A DNA stretch of 64,000 bases, taken from Globisporangium splendens. Lineage: Eukaryota; Oomycota; Peronosporomycetes; Pythiales; Pythiaceae. The DNA is taken from contig VFIW01000012.1 of assembly GCA_006386115.1 (NCBI GenBank), positions 62,001-126,000 of the forward strand, given 5' to 3'. A program made the position numbers and the translations under genes. Numbering within the stretch: the stretch's first letter is position 1; each line of letters opens with the position of its first letter. The notes under the pieces are model-generated. The model had not been told where the DNA came from, searched no databases, and worked only from the letters and a program-made list of their open reading frames with translations. Shown piece by piece: positions 32,481 through 42,670 of the stretch.

Positions 32481-35400
32481 TCAATAGAAATATGCTTCGT
32501 CATTGAACGCGCTCGTGGCGGCGTAGCACGCCGAGAGCACTGAGTCGAGCGTCAGGACGTCGTCGCGCTGCGCCGCTCGCGCCAGGTCCACGCGCAGGTT
32601 CGCCGGCGTGTTGTCGTCCAGCGCCTGCGTCGTGGGCGGCAACGCGGCGCACTGCGTCACGTCCACAAAGTCGCGGTTGCGGTTCAGGAACGCATTCATG
32701 GCCGCCACGCGATGGAACTGGTCGCCATTGACATCATTGCTGTCATTACTGTTGGTGAAGCGGCTGCGCTGCGAGACGAGCATGCGCTCGCTCACGCCAA
32801 AGTCCCGCTCCAGCTGCGTCGTGCACGCCGGCACGCTGAACACCACGCGCGCGACGAGCGGGAGGAACTTGTACTGCTTGCACTCCCACTGGCGCCGCCA
32901 GAATGCGAGTACGGACTCGGTTCCCGTGTTGTCTGCACTCCGCGCAAGTACCGTCGTATCGCTCGTCAACCAGCGCTCCAGCTCGGCTTCATACGGACAC
33001 TGTGCACTTTCTGCATTGTGATCTGGATTGCGAGTCTCCTTCTCAGTTTCTTGTGACGATGCCTGTTGCTGTTGCTGTTCTTCTTCTCCTTGACGTGTTG
33101 AGTCGTCTGCTTCGACCGGGTCACTAGAAACAGTTGCATCGTCCTGCACACTCGCCACAGAACGCATCATCTCGAGAATCTGCTGCTGCACTTTGGTCTT
33201 GATCGCATCGAAAATGGACTCGATCGTTGCTGCCGCCACCCCGCGTTGCGTGTTGCAAGCGACCACGACTTTCTTGAGCAGACCGTCATCAAAATTCTTG
33301 AATGCCGGATGAAGCAACAACTGCATCTCTGGAAGCCACGAGACCTTCGTGTCGTGGACTGCAATGGGGCTTGTTGAAGTAGTGTATCGTGCGAAGAAGT
33401 TGTCGTGGAGCGCGTCGCGCAGCAACACGCGCGTATTCGCAGCAAGCAGCGACAGCGTGGGGACAAAGTACGTCACCTGATTTGCTGGCGGAGGCGGTGT
33501 TGCGTATCGCGGGAGAGCTCCTCCTGATCCAATCGCATGGCTCGCTTTCACAATGCGGCACTGTCTGAGCGGTTTCGTGACGTCCAACGCCGAGAGACGC
33601 AATTGGAAAAGTGCCGTCAACACGTCCACCTGCGTTGGACACTCGTCCAGTTTCTGACTCTTTCGTGCAATCGCTGTGATCGGTTCAAGCATCGAAAACA
33701 CTTGAATGAGGTCGTCTTTGTCGCGCGCGAGCGGGAACGACGGCACGGAGCCAGTCGCGCCATGCGCCGTAGTCCTCGTTCGCCGCGCTTGCACAGTGCG
33801 GTCGTCGTACCACGTCTCGAGCGCATCCCAGTACTCGAGAACCCGCTGCAGGAACGCCGTGAAGCCCACGAAGCGATGCGTCTGGTAGTCCAGGAGCTGC
33901 TCGTCGATTCCATTGCCAAGCCATTCGCACAAATGCGCAAACAGCATGCTGAGGACTGGCTCGTGCTTGACCTGGTACACGGTGATGGCGAGGCGTCCAA
34001 TCAATTGCGTCATCGCCAGATTCTTCGACCGTGTAGCGTCGTTCACCATGCCACACGCCTTTGTAATCGCATCGTTGGTCAGATCGAGCATGCACCAGTT
34101 CCATGGAAGACTTAGTGAATTCTGGACCGCCCACTTGACCTCGTGTTTGCGACCGTGTGTGGTCGCGTGCAACAGATCCGATGGCTGAAGTCCAAAGTCA
34201 CGCAGCACGTGGAACATCCACTTGTGGAGTGACTCGATCGCACAGCTCGAGGAAGGGACGAAGCGCGTACTGAGAAGTACGGATTTGATCTCCCACTGCG
34301 TATCGACAAAGTAGAGCCGCAAGCCGAGGATCTTCGTGTCTTTCGGCATCTTGGACGACGACCAGATATTGGCGGCGATGGACAAGCTCTTGACGTTCGC
34401 TGGGAGCCGATTTACACCAAGGTACTCGACTATTTCCTGTCGTACCGATGCGAATAGCTCCACCGTGCAGTGCGCTGCTACTTTTGCATTAAATGCTGGC
34501 AGCGGTGTGGTCGCAGTTGCCGCGAGATCGCGAAGCACGAGCGACTCGGGGTACTCGCCGTGACTGTAGGGCAATGTGCTGTTCACGATCCGAAGCGTTT
34601 GGAGAAGCACGAACATGCGACCAGGGTCGTCATAGAACAAGTCCGAGTTGCGCAGCAAGTCAGAATCCTCGCATCGCCTGCGTTTTCGGTTCGTTCTCTC
34701 GTTGCGCTCGTAGGCAGCGGCCGAAGTCTCGGCGCTGATGCCGTGAGCATCCTTGAGATGCTTCGTGGCCTTGGACGTCTTACCTCCTGAAAGGTGCGTG
34801 TATACTCGCTGCTCTTGGCACTTGGCGCTCGCGAGGCAGATCCACCCGAATTGCACCTCGCCGTTCGAAATTGTTTCCACTCGCACGCCCCAGTCGTTGA
34901 TGATCGACGACTCGGCTTTCCCCACCAATTTGGTCACAAATCTGGGTCCTGGGACAAAACTCTCGATCGCGGCTTTCACGGTGAGCGGAATCCGAGTCGT
35001 CGGTAGTCGCACCACTGGCCGTGGAGGGAGTTCAATATGCTCAGGAGGGTGCGCCTCGTCTCCTTCCGCTCCTCCCCCTTCTTCTCCAGCATTTGCGTCG
35101 TTGGCTTCGTCCGCAGCACAAACTTCGAGCCTCGGCTGTTCGGCGATGATTCCGTGCACGTCCCTGAGGTGCTTCGTGGCTTTCGACGTCTTCCCTCCCG
35201 AAAGAAAGACGCACGTCAACGTTGCACGACAGCTCTCGCTCGCTAGACAGATCCACGCTAGTCTGTCACTCCTGTCTTCGAGAACACAGTGCACGCGGAC
35301 GCCCCACTCGTAGATCACGGATCGCTCGGCTGCTGTTGGAGGTTTCAGCACAAATGTCTCGGTATTTGGGACGGTGTAATCCTTGATAGCAGCTTTCACA

Positions 35401-36806
35401 GCGAGCAGATTCTCAGGTGCACGTGGATCCTCGACTTCAGGTTCAGTTGGTGCATCCACGAACTCGCCTTCAGCGAGGATCTCTTCCCCGTGGACATTAA
35501 ACGCGCCATCGACGGCTGCTGCACGCGCTTCTTCCTCATCCGTCACGGCCGTGTTGGTGTATTCGTAGGCGATTCCGTGGATTTCCTTCAAGTGTTTCGT
35601 CGCCTTCGACGTTTTGCCGCTGAAGAGACGAAACGCAGTGGTCCGCGCGCGGCAGTTTTCACTCGCTAAGCAGACCCACGCCACGACTCCAGCGCCGTTA
35701 GCGGCGATCGCTTGGACGCGAACTCCCCAGTAGAAGATAATCGATCGCTCCGACGGCTTGGCAGGCATCACGACGAAACCTTCCTCGGGCACGTAGCTGT
35801 CGATGGCTGCTTTCACGGCGAGAAAGACGCGCATGGCCGAGAGCCCCGCGACTTCACGGACTGAGGGCGGCAGCGACAAAGGTGGAATTGTTTCTTGTTC
35901 CACCGATGCCGCATCGCTCAGCAGACTCAGGGTTCTCGTGCCAGCGGCAACTGCTGATACTGGAGTAGTCGTCTCGGTGATGGGTACCGGTGGTAGAGCA
36001 GCCGTTGCCTCGGCACTGACTTTCCCAGATACAATGCCGTGGACTTCCTTCAGGTGTCTCGTTGCGCGCGACGTCCTCCCCGAGTAGAGACGTGCCATGG
36101 TGGTCTGAGACCGGCACTCGTCACTAGCGAGGCAGATCCATGCCGTCTGATTCGCGCCGATGCTGTTGCCTATCGGCTGGACTCGAACTCCCCAGTCAAA
36201 GATGAAAGAGCTCTCGTTCGTCTTTGGCGGAAGTAGCTCGAATCCAGTCTCAGGCACATACCTCTCGATCGCTGCCTTGACTTCAGGAGGAACTGGGATT
36301 GGAGGTGGCTTCTCCACTTCTGGAGCTGGAGTTGGTGGTTCTGGGGCTGCTGGAGTTTCGATAGCTGGTGGTTCTGGTGCCACCGCTCTCGGGAGATGAA
36401 GGGGCGGCTCAGCTCGAAACAACTGTGTTGACCCTGGCGCAATGTGGTTCGCTACGTTGATGGCTCTGGCTTCGGCAGTAGGCTGCGGTACATGGTCGCT
36501 GTCCAGTGGCGGCAGACGCTGACCTAGTAATTGGGTTCGCTCGGACTCGACGCCATGAACCTCTTTAAGGTGCTTGGTGGCCTTGGAGGTCTTGCCGACA
36601 GATAAACGAATGGCAGCGGGGCGAGCGCGACAGCTCTCGCTGCCCAAGCAGAGCCAGTAGAGCACGCCGGGGTCCGTTATGGATTCGAGGCGAACCCCCC
36701 AGTTGAAGATGACCGAAGTCTCGGAGGGCTTCGAGGGCTTGAGCTCCAGCCCCGGCTTTGGCTGGAAGTGCTGGATCGCGGCTCGTACCTCGGGAGGAGC
36801 CTGCAT
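32481..36806 (-). CDS. Five BED-like zinc fingers fused to a hAT transposase-derived body
   Basis: A single exon of 1441 aa from ATG 36806; the frame is open to 36971 but without ATG. Five modules of about 80 residues share the pattern WGVRV...W(I/V)CLAS..C...GKTSKATKHLK(E/D)xHG, that is W, C-x5-C, H-x4-H, which fits a BED-type finger. They lie at roughly 36540-36790, 36030-36280, 35570-35815, 35150-35395 and 34735-34985. The C-terminal ~800 residues read like a hAT transposase: a strand with YFVDTQWEIKSVLLS, a segment LPWNWCMLDLTNDAITKACG, and a C-terminal dimerisation block (PLVARVVFSVPACTTQLERDFGVSERMLVSQRSRF). In that block one expects TTDN/CxxH-type residues, but this copy has TTHGR and WCMLD, so catalytic residues seem changed. 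Most likely a domesticated DNA-binding protein; an old transposon is the alternative. Confidence 0.8.
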   Translation of the reverse strand: MQAPPEVRAAIQHFQPKPGLELKPSKPSETSVIFNWGVRLESITDPGVLYWLCLGSESCRARPAAIRLSVGKTSKATKHLKEVHGVESERTQLLGQRLPPLDSDHVPQPTAEARAINVANHIAPGSTQLFRAEPPLHLPRAVAPEPPAIETPAAPEPPTPAPEVEKPPPIPVPPEVKAAIERYVPETGFELLPPKTNESSFIFDWGVRVQPIGNSIGANQTAWICLASDECRSQTTMARLYSGRTSRATRHLKEVHGIVSGKVSAEATAALPPVPITETTTPVSAVAAGTRTLSLLSDAASVEQETIPPLSLPPSVREVAGLSAMRVFLAVKAAIDSYVPEEGFVVMPAKPSERSIIFYWGVRVQAIAANGAGVVAWVCLASENCRARTTAFRLFSGKTSKATKHLKEIHGIAYEYTNTAVTDEEEARAAAVDGAFNVHGEEILAEGEFVDAPTEPEVEDPRAPENLLAVKAAIKDYTVPNTETFVLKPPTAAERSVIYEWGVRVHCVLEDRSDRLAWICLASESCRATLTCVFLSGGKTSKATKHLRDVHGIIAEQPRLEVCAADEANDANAGEEGGGAEGDEAHPPEHIELPPRPVVRLPTTRIPLTVKAAIESFVPGPRFVTKLVGKAESSIINDWGVRVETISNGEVQFGWICLASAKCQEQRVYTHLSGGKTSKATKHLKDAHGISAETSAAAYERNERTNRKRRRCEDSDLLRNSDLFYDDPGRMFVLLQTLRIVNSTLPYSHGEYPESLVLRDLAATATTPLPAFNAKVAAHCTVELFASVRQEIVEYLGVNRLPANVKSLSIAANIWSSSKMPKDTKILGLRLYFVDTQWEIKSVLLSTRFVPSSSCAIESLHKWMFHVLRDFGLQPSDLLHATTHGRKHEVKWAVQNSLSLPWNWCMLDLTNDAITKACGMVNDATRSKNLAMTQLIGRLAITVYQVKHEPVLSMLFAHLCEWLGNGIDEQLLDYQTHRFVGFTAFLQRVLEYWDALETWYDDRTVQARRTRTTAHGATGSVPSFPLARDKDDLIQVFSMLEPITAIARKSQKLDECPTQVDVLTALFQLRLSALDVTKPLRQCRIVKASHAIGSGGALPRYATPPPPANQVTYFVPTLSLLAANTRVLLRDALHDNFFARYTTSTSPIAVHDTKVSWLPEMQLLLHPAFKNFDDGLLKKVVVACNTQRGVAAATIESIFDAIKTKVQQQILEMMRSVASVQDDATVSSDPVEADDSTRQGEEEQQQQQASSQETEKETRNPDHNAESAQCPYEAELERWLTSDTTVLARSADNTGTESVLAFWRRQWECKQYKFLPLVARVVFSVPACTTQLERDFGVSERMLVSQRSRFTNSNDSNDVNGDQFHRVAAMNAFLNRNRDFVDVTQCAALPPTTQALDDNTPANLRVDLARAAQRDDVLTLDSVLSACYAATSAFNDEAYFY

Positions 36807-38092
36807 GGCCGTGATGCGGTGGTATTGCCCGTTGAAGTTGCCCCAGCAGAGCTCTTCTCGGATGCTGATGAAGCACGCTTCGCTTTTCTGTTTCCCTTGT
36901 TCAACAGCGATGTGAGCTCTTCGCACTCGCAAATCATACAGTTTGTTTGCTACAAGATGTATTTCGGCCAATTAGATGGCAGAAAGATGAGCAAAGTGAT
37001 GGAAGGACTCCGGTATTCGCGGTATCCATTTCTTCAACAGAAGCGAAGATACCGGTATATCTAGCTCTAAACGGTATCAGCAGGTTAAATTCACCACTGA
37101 AAGAAGCAGTTTTATCGTCGAAAGCACCGTGAATTAGCTAATACTGGTTATTGGCGATGCCGATTTGAACTGTTTGATAGTGAAACACTAATGTCCGGTC
37201 AAATTCAGAAATAACGCATATCATTTGCCTGGAGCAAATCAAATTGTGAAAGTACGCTAGCAAAAGGGATAAACGGCTTTCGCAGCGGCAACTTGTTGCG
37301 AGACTGCAAGAAGTGTGCATTGATACTGCAGCTTGCAGCACATGCAACATCCTCAGTTCGTTTGCTCACCCAACAACACTGCGAGCGCTCTATAGCAAGC
37401 CCTTGATCACGTCTACAGTGCGCACCAGAGGCTTTCTCTCTGACAGAGAGTCCTCAAGACCACACGTGCTGCAGGATCATCTGCCGCAAATGTTTCGATC
37501 GTTGATACTTGTGCAATTCTACAGTATCGACTTGCTGTCGAACAACGACGTATCAGGAGCAAGGCGGCGTGTGTCTGATACAGAGTAGCCTCGGAGCAAA
37601 CGCGTGCTTTGTGATAACACAGCCAATTGCTGTCAGCAACCAAATTACATTGCTTCAGTCGCAACAGTGCAAGCCAACTGCAACTGCACAAGCTGCTTGT
37701 CCATGGGCGAGTTGGAGCAACACGGAAGTGCGAAGTGAGACTTTGTGCGCCTTGTGCACCCGCACTTGTCAACACAACACACAAACGCAAACAAACAAGC
37801 CAACGAGGGGATTTATTGCATCCTGACTTGGCTCGCACCTTGCGTTTCTATTCGCTTCGCCGTTTCTTCTTGGCGCTTCTTTTTTCGCTCGCAGCCGTCC
37901 CGTCAACAGAGACCGAGGTTTACAAACAACTCAGAAAGCCTCAAGCTCATTTCAAGCATTTGGACCAATCATATCCCCTTTACCCATTATTTGTGTTCCT
38001 TTATTGGAAGAAAACAGTTGGTGGCGCGCAATGAGATAAAGCTGTGATTGCGCCAACCATTCAAGCCGCTCGAGCCGTTCGAGCCGTCCTTG
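36807..38092. other. Intergenic region with ATACCGGTAT palindrome motifs
   Basis: Separates the divergent BED/hAT gene and the 38093/38324 gene. Near 37010-37080 are CCGGTATTCGCGGTATCC and GATACCGGTATATC plus a further CGGTATC, a cluster of palindromic sites. The remainder (37140-38040) has no supported gene. Confidence 0.5.
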
Positions 38093-38935
38093 ATGAACTT
38101 TTTCAAATCACACAAGAAAGAGAAGATGCACAAGCAAAGAGCGAGTCTAAAGAATCGCGAGCCGAGCCCTCGTGATCGCGAGCCGGCTCGTCCGAATCCG
38201 AGCCGCGTGCGCTCCTCCATTCCGTCATCCCGTTCGGCCGCAGACAAGACGCCGCTTACCCACTACGTGCGCCATTGCCTCATTCTCCTTACCTTCGCCA
38301 CCTCCACCATATACGCAGCAAGCATGGCGGCCTCGATCTACCGCGGCAGCTCTCCCTCGCGGTTCCAGTTCGCGGGCCCGACGCACTACACGTCCACGGT
38401 CGTGGAGCAGACGCCCATGGGTGGGGGTCCTATGCAGCTGCGGTACAACTCGTTCGCGATCGATGGCCACCAGGTGCCGCTGCCGTCCACGCCACCCACG
38501 CGCGACAGCAACCAGAGCAGCAACAACAGCATGGGTCAGCTGAACCTGGCCACGCCGCCGCCCGGAGCCACGCTCGGACTGCTCAATGGCAGCCACGCCA
38601 TGGGCAAACCGCTCTATATGCACCACCAACAGCAGCAAGCCACGAGCGTCTCGAACCAGCAGCGTCAGTCGTCACCGATCTACTCGTCCGCGCCGTCCCC
38701 GCTGTTTGTAAACCCGTTGCTCGCGAAGAGCTACCAGCAGCACATGGAGCGCCAGATGCACCTGATGCAGACACAGCAACCGACGGAGCTGCTCATGGTG
38801 TCCCCAGGTCTGCCCACGCCTCTCGAATTGTCTATTTATGAGAACAAGCAACCGACCGGCTTCCTGCACGTGACTGTCGGCAACCAGACCGTGGAGTTTC
38901 TCGATGGTGTCGCCAACATGCCTCGCAAGCGGTAA
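38093..38935 (+). CDS. Hypothetical protein, Ser/Gln/Met-rich
   Basis: An open frame with two plausible starts: ATG 38324 (context gcaagcATGGCGG; 203 aa) and ATG 38093 (280 aa). The longer version adds a Lys/Arg-rich start and one hydrophobic stretch (HCLILLTFATSTIYAASMAA). I favour 38324 because codon use becomes regular from there. The product is low-complexity (Ser, Pro, Gln, Asn, Met), with a more ordered C-terminus (LELSIYENKQPTGFLHVTVGNQTVEFLDG) that could form a small beta structure. I recognise no family. It is convergent with the tRNA-binding-domain gene. Confidence 0.6.
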   Translation: MNFFKSHKKEKMHKQRASLKNREPSPRDREPARPNPSRVRSSIPSSRSAADKTPLTHYVRHCLILLTFATSTIYAASMAASIYRGSSPSRFQFAGPTHYTSTVVEQTPMGGGPMQLRYNSFAIDGHQVPLPSTPPTRDSNQSSNNSMGQLNLATPPPGATLGLLNGSHAMGKPLYMHHQQQQATSVSNQQRQSSPIYSSAPSPLFVNPLLAKSYQQHMERQMHLMQTQQPTELLMVSPGLPTPLELSIYENKQPTGFLHVTVGNQTVEFLDGVANMPRKR

Positions 38936-39477
38936 AACTCGGACGATCCAAGCCCAGTATCGTGTTCCGCGCAAGTGTCGACCAAGTCAAAGCGCGCGCG
39001 TCTGTATTTTTATGAGAAGAGCCGCAGTCAAAGTGCGGCTCTGCCTATGCGCGCGTGTAGACAATCGACCTTCAAGCCTTCCAAATCCAGTGCTGCGTGC
39101 TCCGCGTCGTCGTCTTTTATCTCCATATTCGTCCGTCGTTCCTCGTGATTTGCGTCCGTGCGCTGTCGGCACTCGTGCATGGACCTCCAAAGGGCGACAG
39201 AAGCTCCTGTATTCTCTATATCTCTTTTTTGGCTTTGATTTGCGTTTCCGTTCTTTCGTGTGCATTAGAGAAGAAGAAAAAAAAGAAAAGCGTGGCTGCT
39301 GCTGTCATACTTTCTAGGACAAAACAGCGGATCGCGTAGATTTTGTGAATGTGTGGTGAATTTGGTTCTTTCTTTCTTACCCCGCTTGTATGGTTGCGAT
39401 CTCAATAGTATGTATACTTTTTCCACTTCGCTTCTTGCATTGTGCAATACGACATGTCGTCAGCACATTCACGAAAC
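38936..39477. other. Convergent intergenic region, no gene seen
   Basis: 3' flanks of two converging genes. Contains an A-rich run (aagaagaaaaaaaagaaaag near 39270) and no supported ORF. Confidence 0.5.
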
Positions 39478-40181
39478 CTATTGCTCCGCCTTATCGCTTG
39501 TCGAATTGCTTGCTGGCGCTGCCTCATCATCGGCCTTGACGAGCCGACGCGCGACGGATTCCCAGTCCACGACGAGGCTGCCGACCGGCGCGTCGTCCTC
39601 AAGAAGCAAAATGCCGTCGCTCTCGTCCGTGAGCCCCAACTCGGCCTCCGAGCAGATCATGCCCTGCGAGAGCTCGCCGCGCAATTTCGACTTCTTGATC
39701 TTGACGAGTTTGCTATATACACAAGCAAGCCAACACACAATCACACGTGAACATACTGCATATGCTGCAAAACAAACAAAGACACACTCGCAACGCACAC
39801 GTCACCGCTTGCGGGGTCCTTGATGGCGAGCTTGGTACCGATGGTCGCGACGGGCACGCGCGCACCCTGCCGCACGTTCGGCGCACCACAGATGATCTGC
39901 AGCAGCGCGTCCTTGTCGCCGATGTCCACCTGGCAGACGTTGAGCCGGTCGGCCGTCGGGTGCGGGTGGAAGTCGACGATCTCGCCGATCACGAGCGAGT
40001 TCCACGTCGTGGTTGGAGGTGCTACCGGCTGCTGCTGCTTCTTCACTTGTGGCTTTGCTTCTTGTTCGCTGGTCGCGTGCTCAGCAGAGTCAGTACTTGC
40101 AGCGCCACTTAACCGTTGGAAGCGGCTTGCGTGAAGACGCCGCAATGGTGCGCGCACGGCGACGATGCAGCGCGACAGCAT
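39478..40181 (-). CDS. Organellar tRNA-binding (EMAP-II/PheT-like OB-fold) protein
   Basis: Two exons (40181-39799 and 39712-39478) give 205 aa. Residues 1-25 ([22 protein letters not shown]) make a clear mitochondrial presequence. A Gln/Lys linker follows, then a complete tRNA-binding OB-fold: [45 protein letters not shown], and [21 protein letters not shown]. These match the tRNA_bind domain best known from the N-terminus of bacterial-type PheRS beta and from MetRS/Arc1 partners. No synthetase domain follows, so it is a stand-alone binding protein, perhaps an organellar tRNA cofactor. An in-frame ATG at 40265 exists but would place non-targeting residues first. Confidence 0.85.
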
Positions 40182-40617
40182 TGGTGTTGGCTTTGTGGCT
40201 TGCTGCGTGTGGCGTGAACGTATCACTTTGTGTGGCCAAAGCTGCAAAACAAAACAAACTTGCATTCACTATGGGAGAGCACCAAGAGCGAACACAGAAA
40301 GGGCAGTTTCCTGGTCAAAATCACCCCGACAGCGAAAGTTGAAAGGCAGCACTCCCACAAAAGCAAACTGTCAATTCCCACTAAGCAAACGCGCAAACGC
40401 ACAGCAAGGGCTTCAACCGCATAACAGTGTTGCGTGTTTGTCTTTGCTGCTACTGCGCTCTAGTCGTTGCACGTCCTTGTTTGCCTTCTCTGATTCTCTC
40501 AACCACACTCTTTTCTCTCTTCCACTCGACCTCGTTCATATGGACATCTTTCTCGTTTACTTCGTATTTCTTGGTGGGTGCGCATTCTCTTTCGTCGTCA
40601 GCTATTGCCATAGTAGC
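40182..40617. other. Intergenic region
   Basis: Between the tRNA-binding protein start and the ARPC2 stop. Pyrimidine-rich near 40480-40620; no gene is supported. Confidence 0.5.
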
Positions 40618-42090
40618 TTAGGCGCGTTCAAACGTTCGGCCAGTGATCGTCTTCTTGTTGGCTTTCGATGGATCCTTCTCAGGCTTAGCACGGTTGAGGA
40701 CTGATAAGCAAACACACAAACACACATTGCAAGTCTCGTTAGCTCCTTGTCCATTATGCAAGCGCCACAGTAGAAATCCTTTTGCGCCATACCTTGCAAG
40801 AGCAGATCGACACGCTTGCGCATGCGGATGTGCAAGTACGTCTTGGAAGCCTTGATGTGGTAGTGCAGGTAGTTTCGCAGTCCCTGGATGAGCGACGCGG
40901 CTTTCACGCGCTTGGCGGGCGTGTCGACGTGCGTGGGGAAGATCGCGAGACTCAGGTACCCCACCAGGTCGCTCGAGTTACGGAGACCAGGGGCGCCACG
41001 GAGCTCCAGCGGTGGATCTTTGCTGAATGCCGCAGGAGGCGCACCGTTCACCGTACGACGCGTGTCGACAAATTCCTGAATTTGTTGATTGTGGCAACAA
41101 TGAGAAGTGTGAGATTGTAGATCTTGCATTGCAAATGCATCCACAAAATCGTTACCTGCAAGAACACGCGCGCGATCGCCTGGTCGGTCTTGTCGTCAAA
41201 GCACACCGAGTACACGATCACGATGCGATCCGCTTGCGGCAGCACGTACATCGTCTCGCTGCGGCGGAATGGGATCTGCACAGGCGCCAACGAGCTGCTG
41301 GTGCCGTTCGCGAGCGCCTCGAAGCACTGCTCGAATGGGGCGGCCAAAATGTTGCGCTTCAACGACGCAATGCGCTCAATGAACGCCGCTATTGGGAGGG
41401 ACACGTAGAAAAGAGTTAGTATGTAGGCTTGCTTTGTTGAGACCATGCTGGCCAAACAAGACTGCAATAACGTACTGGCATTCGCTGGTGTGATCACATC
41501 AACGTTGACTTGGATCGCGAGATCAAAGCCCGCTTTTGGCGCGACGAGCGAGAATTCGGGGTACGTCGTGGAAAACATGCGCTGCGCTCCCAGGCTACAA
41601 ATCCACATCATTGACACCGGCAAATGCGAGCGTGAGCGCCTATAGCTACAACATTACGTAGCCTGGACTACGTACCCTTCCAAGGTTTTGTAGGGAGGAT
41701 ACGCCATGGAGATCGTCAGCAAGTTGCTCGCGATCGAGACATCGTACTGCACATCTGTAAAGAACCTATTAGTGTCAGATCCATTGCCCCCTCCCCCCTC
41801 GTCATTCCTTCCAGATCACGGCCATATTCAAACGACTACAACAGCGTAGATCTAGTATGTACCATCAAAATCGCAGAGGCGAATCTCCAGAGGCTGCACG
41901 GGGCGCGGAGCACTATTAACACACGCACACAAACACGTCATTGTAGTCAGCATCTTTGCCGGCAACATGTCACCACGAAACGCACACATAGAGAGCGCCG
42001 CTCTTCACTGCCGCAGCGCACACACCTCTCGCCGAGCCGCCCCTCGAGCACCTCCTTGATGATCTTGTTCTCGTTCTCCAGAAACAGCAT
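40618..42090 (-). CDS. ARPC2: Arp2/3 complex subunit 2 (p34-Arc)
   Basis: A multi-exon gene from ATG 42090 to the stop at 40618. It has at least seven exons separated by short introns: 42090-42026, about 41912-41864, 41754-41676, about 41572-41465, about 41390-41157, about 41073-40795, and about 40700-40618. The protein reads MLFLENENKIIKEVLEGRL, then LEIRLCDFD, then SETMYVLPQADRIVIVYSVCFDDKTDQAIARVFLQEF, PPLELRG, then GLRNYLHYHIKASKTYLHIRMRKRVDLLLQ and VLNRAKPEKDPSKANKKTITGRTF. The last two blocks are diagnostic of p34-Arc. It is a core subunit of the seven-protein Arp2/3 complex that nucleates branched actin filaments. The family length (~300 aa) fits. The acceptor of the fourth exon is the least certain border. 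Confidence 0.93.
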
Positions 42091-42411
42091 CTTGGTCCCT
42101 TTATCTATCGCTTCTTCCCTTTCTTCCTGTGCTTCTTTCCCTTTTGCGTCGTAAACGTTCGGTGTCGCATTAGGTGCATGCATGCTCAGAATCGGATCCG
42201 AACCGGTATCTATACCGGTATCACATCACGAGGTTGAAGATGAACCGGTGTCAATACCGGTATCGACCCTTCGTGTGTCTCTGTGTGCAATACGGACGCG
42301 ACATGCCCAACACCTCTCTATTCGGAAGTGTGGGACCGCACAATCGATCAGTATCTACGACTAACGGCGCGTTAATTCCCGCCGCGTAGCTGCTTGTTAT
42401 TAGGAGGATAG
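42091..42411. promoter_or_regulatory. Divergent promoter region with two ACCGGTAT inverted repeats
   Basis: Lies between ARPC2 (-) and the PH-domain gene (+). Two elements about 40 bp apart, near 42202-42219 and 42244-42261, read ACCGGTAT-CT-ATACCGGT (perfect inverted repeat) and ACCGGTGT-CA-ATACCGGT (one mismatch). Such spaced palindromes in a shared promoter suggest a dimeric factor site. Confidence 0.55.
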
Positions 42412-42639
42412 ATGGAGTACGGCGTGTACGGGCGCGTGCTGTTCTGCGGGCAGCTGGAGAAGCGCCGCGACGGCGCTGTGCGCGGCGGGTGGGCCTCGCG
42501 CCTCTTTCTGCTCACGCCCGACGCGCTGCACTACTTCCGCAAGGTCACCGATTATGAGCTTCTGGGCGAAGAGCGCGGCACCGTACGTTGCTTACAAGGG
42601 AATTGTATTGCATTGTGGTGTATGCTGGTGTTTACACTA

Positions 42640-42670
<31 letters not shown>

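Noticed and set aside
36807..36971. Extension of the BED/hAT protein to 36971
   Set aside because: Begins at a TTG; the first ATG, at 36806, lies directly before the first module.
32040..37140. Terminal inverted repeats and target duplication around the hAT-derived gene
   Set aside because: No matching inverted ends or flanking 8-bp repeats were found by eye on either side; a computed search is needed.
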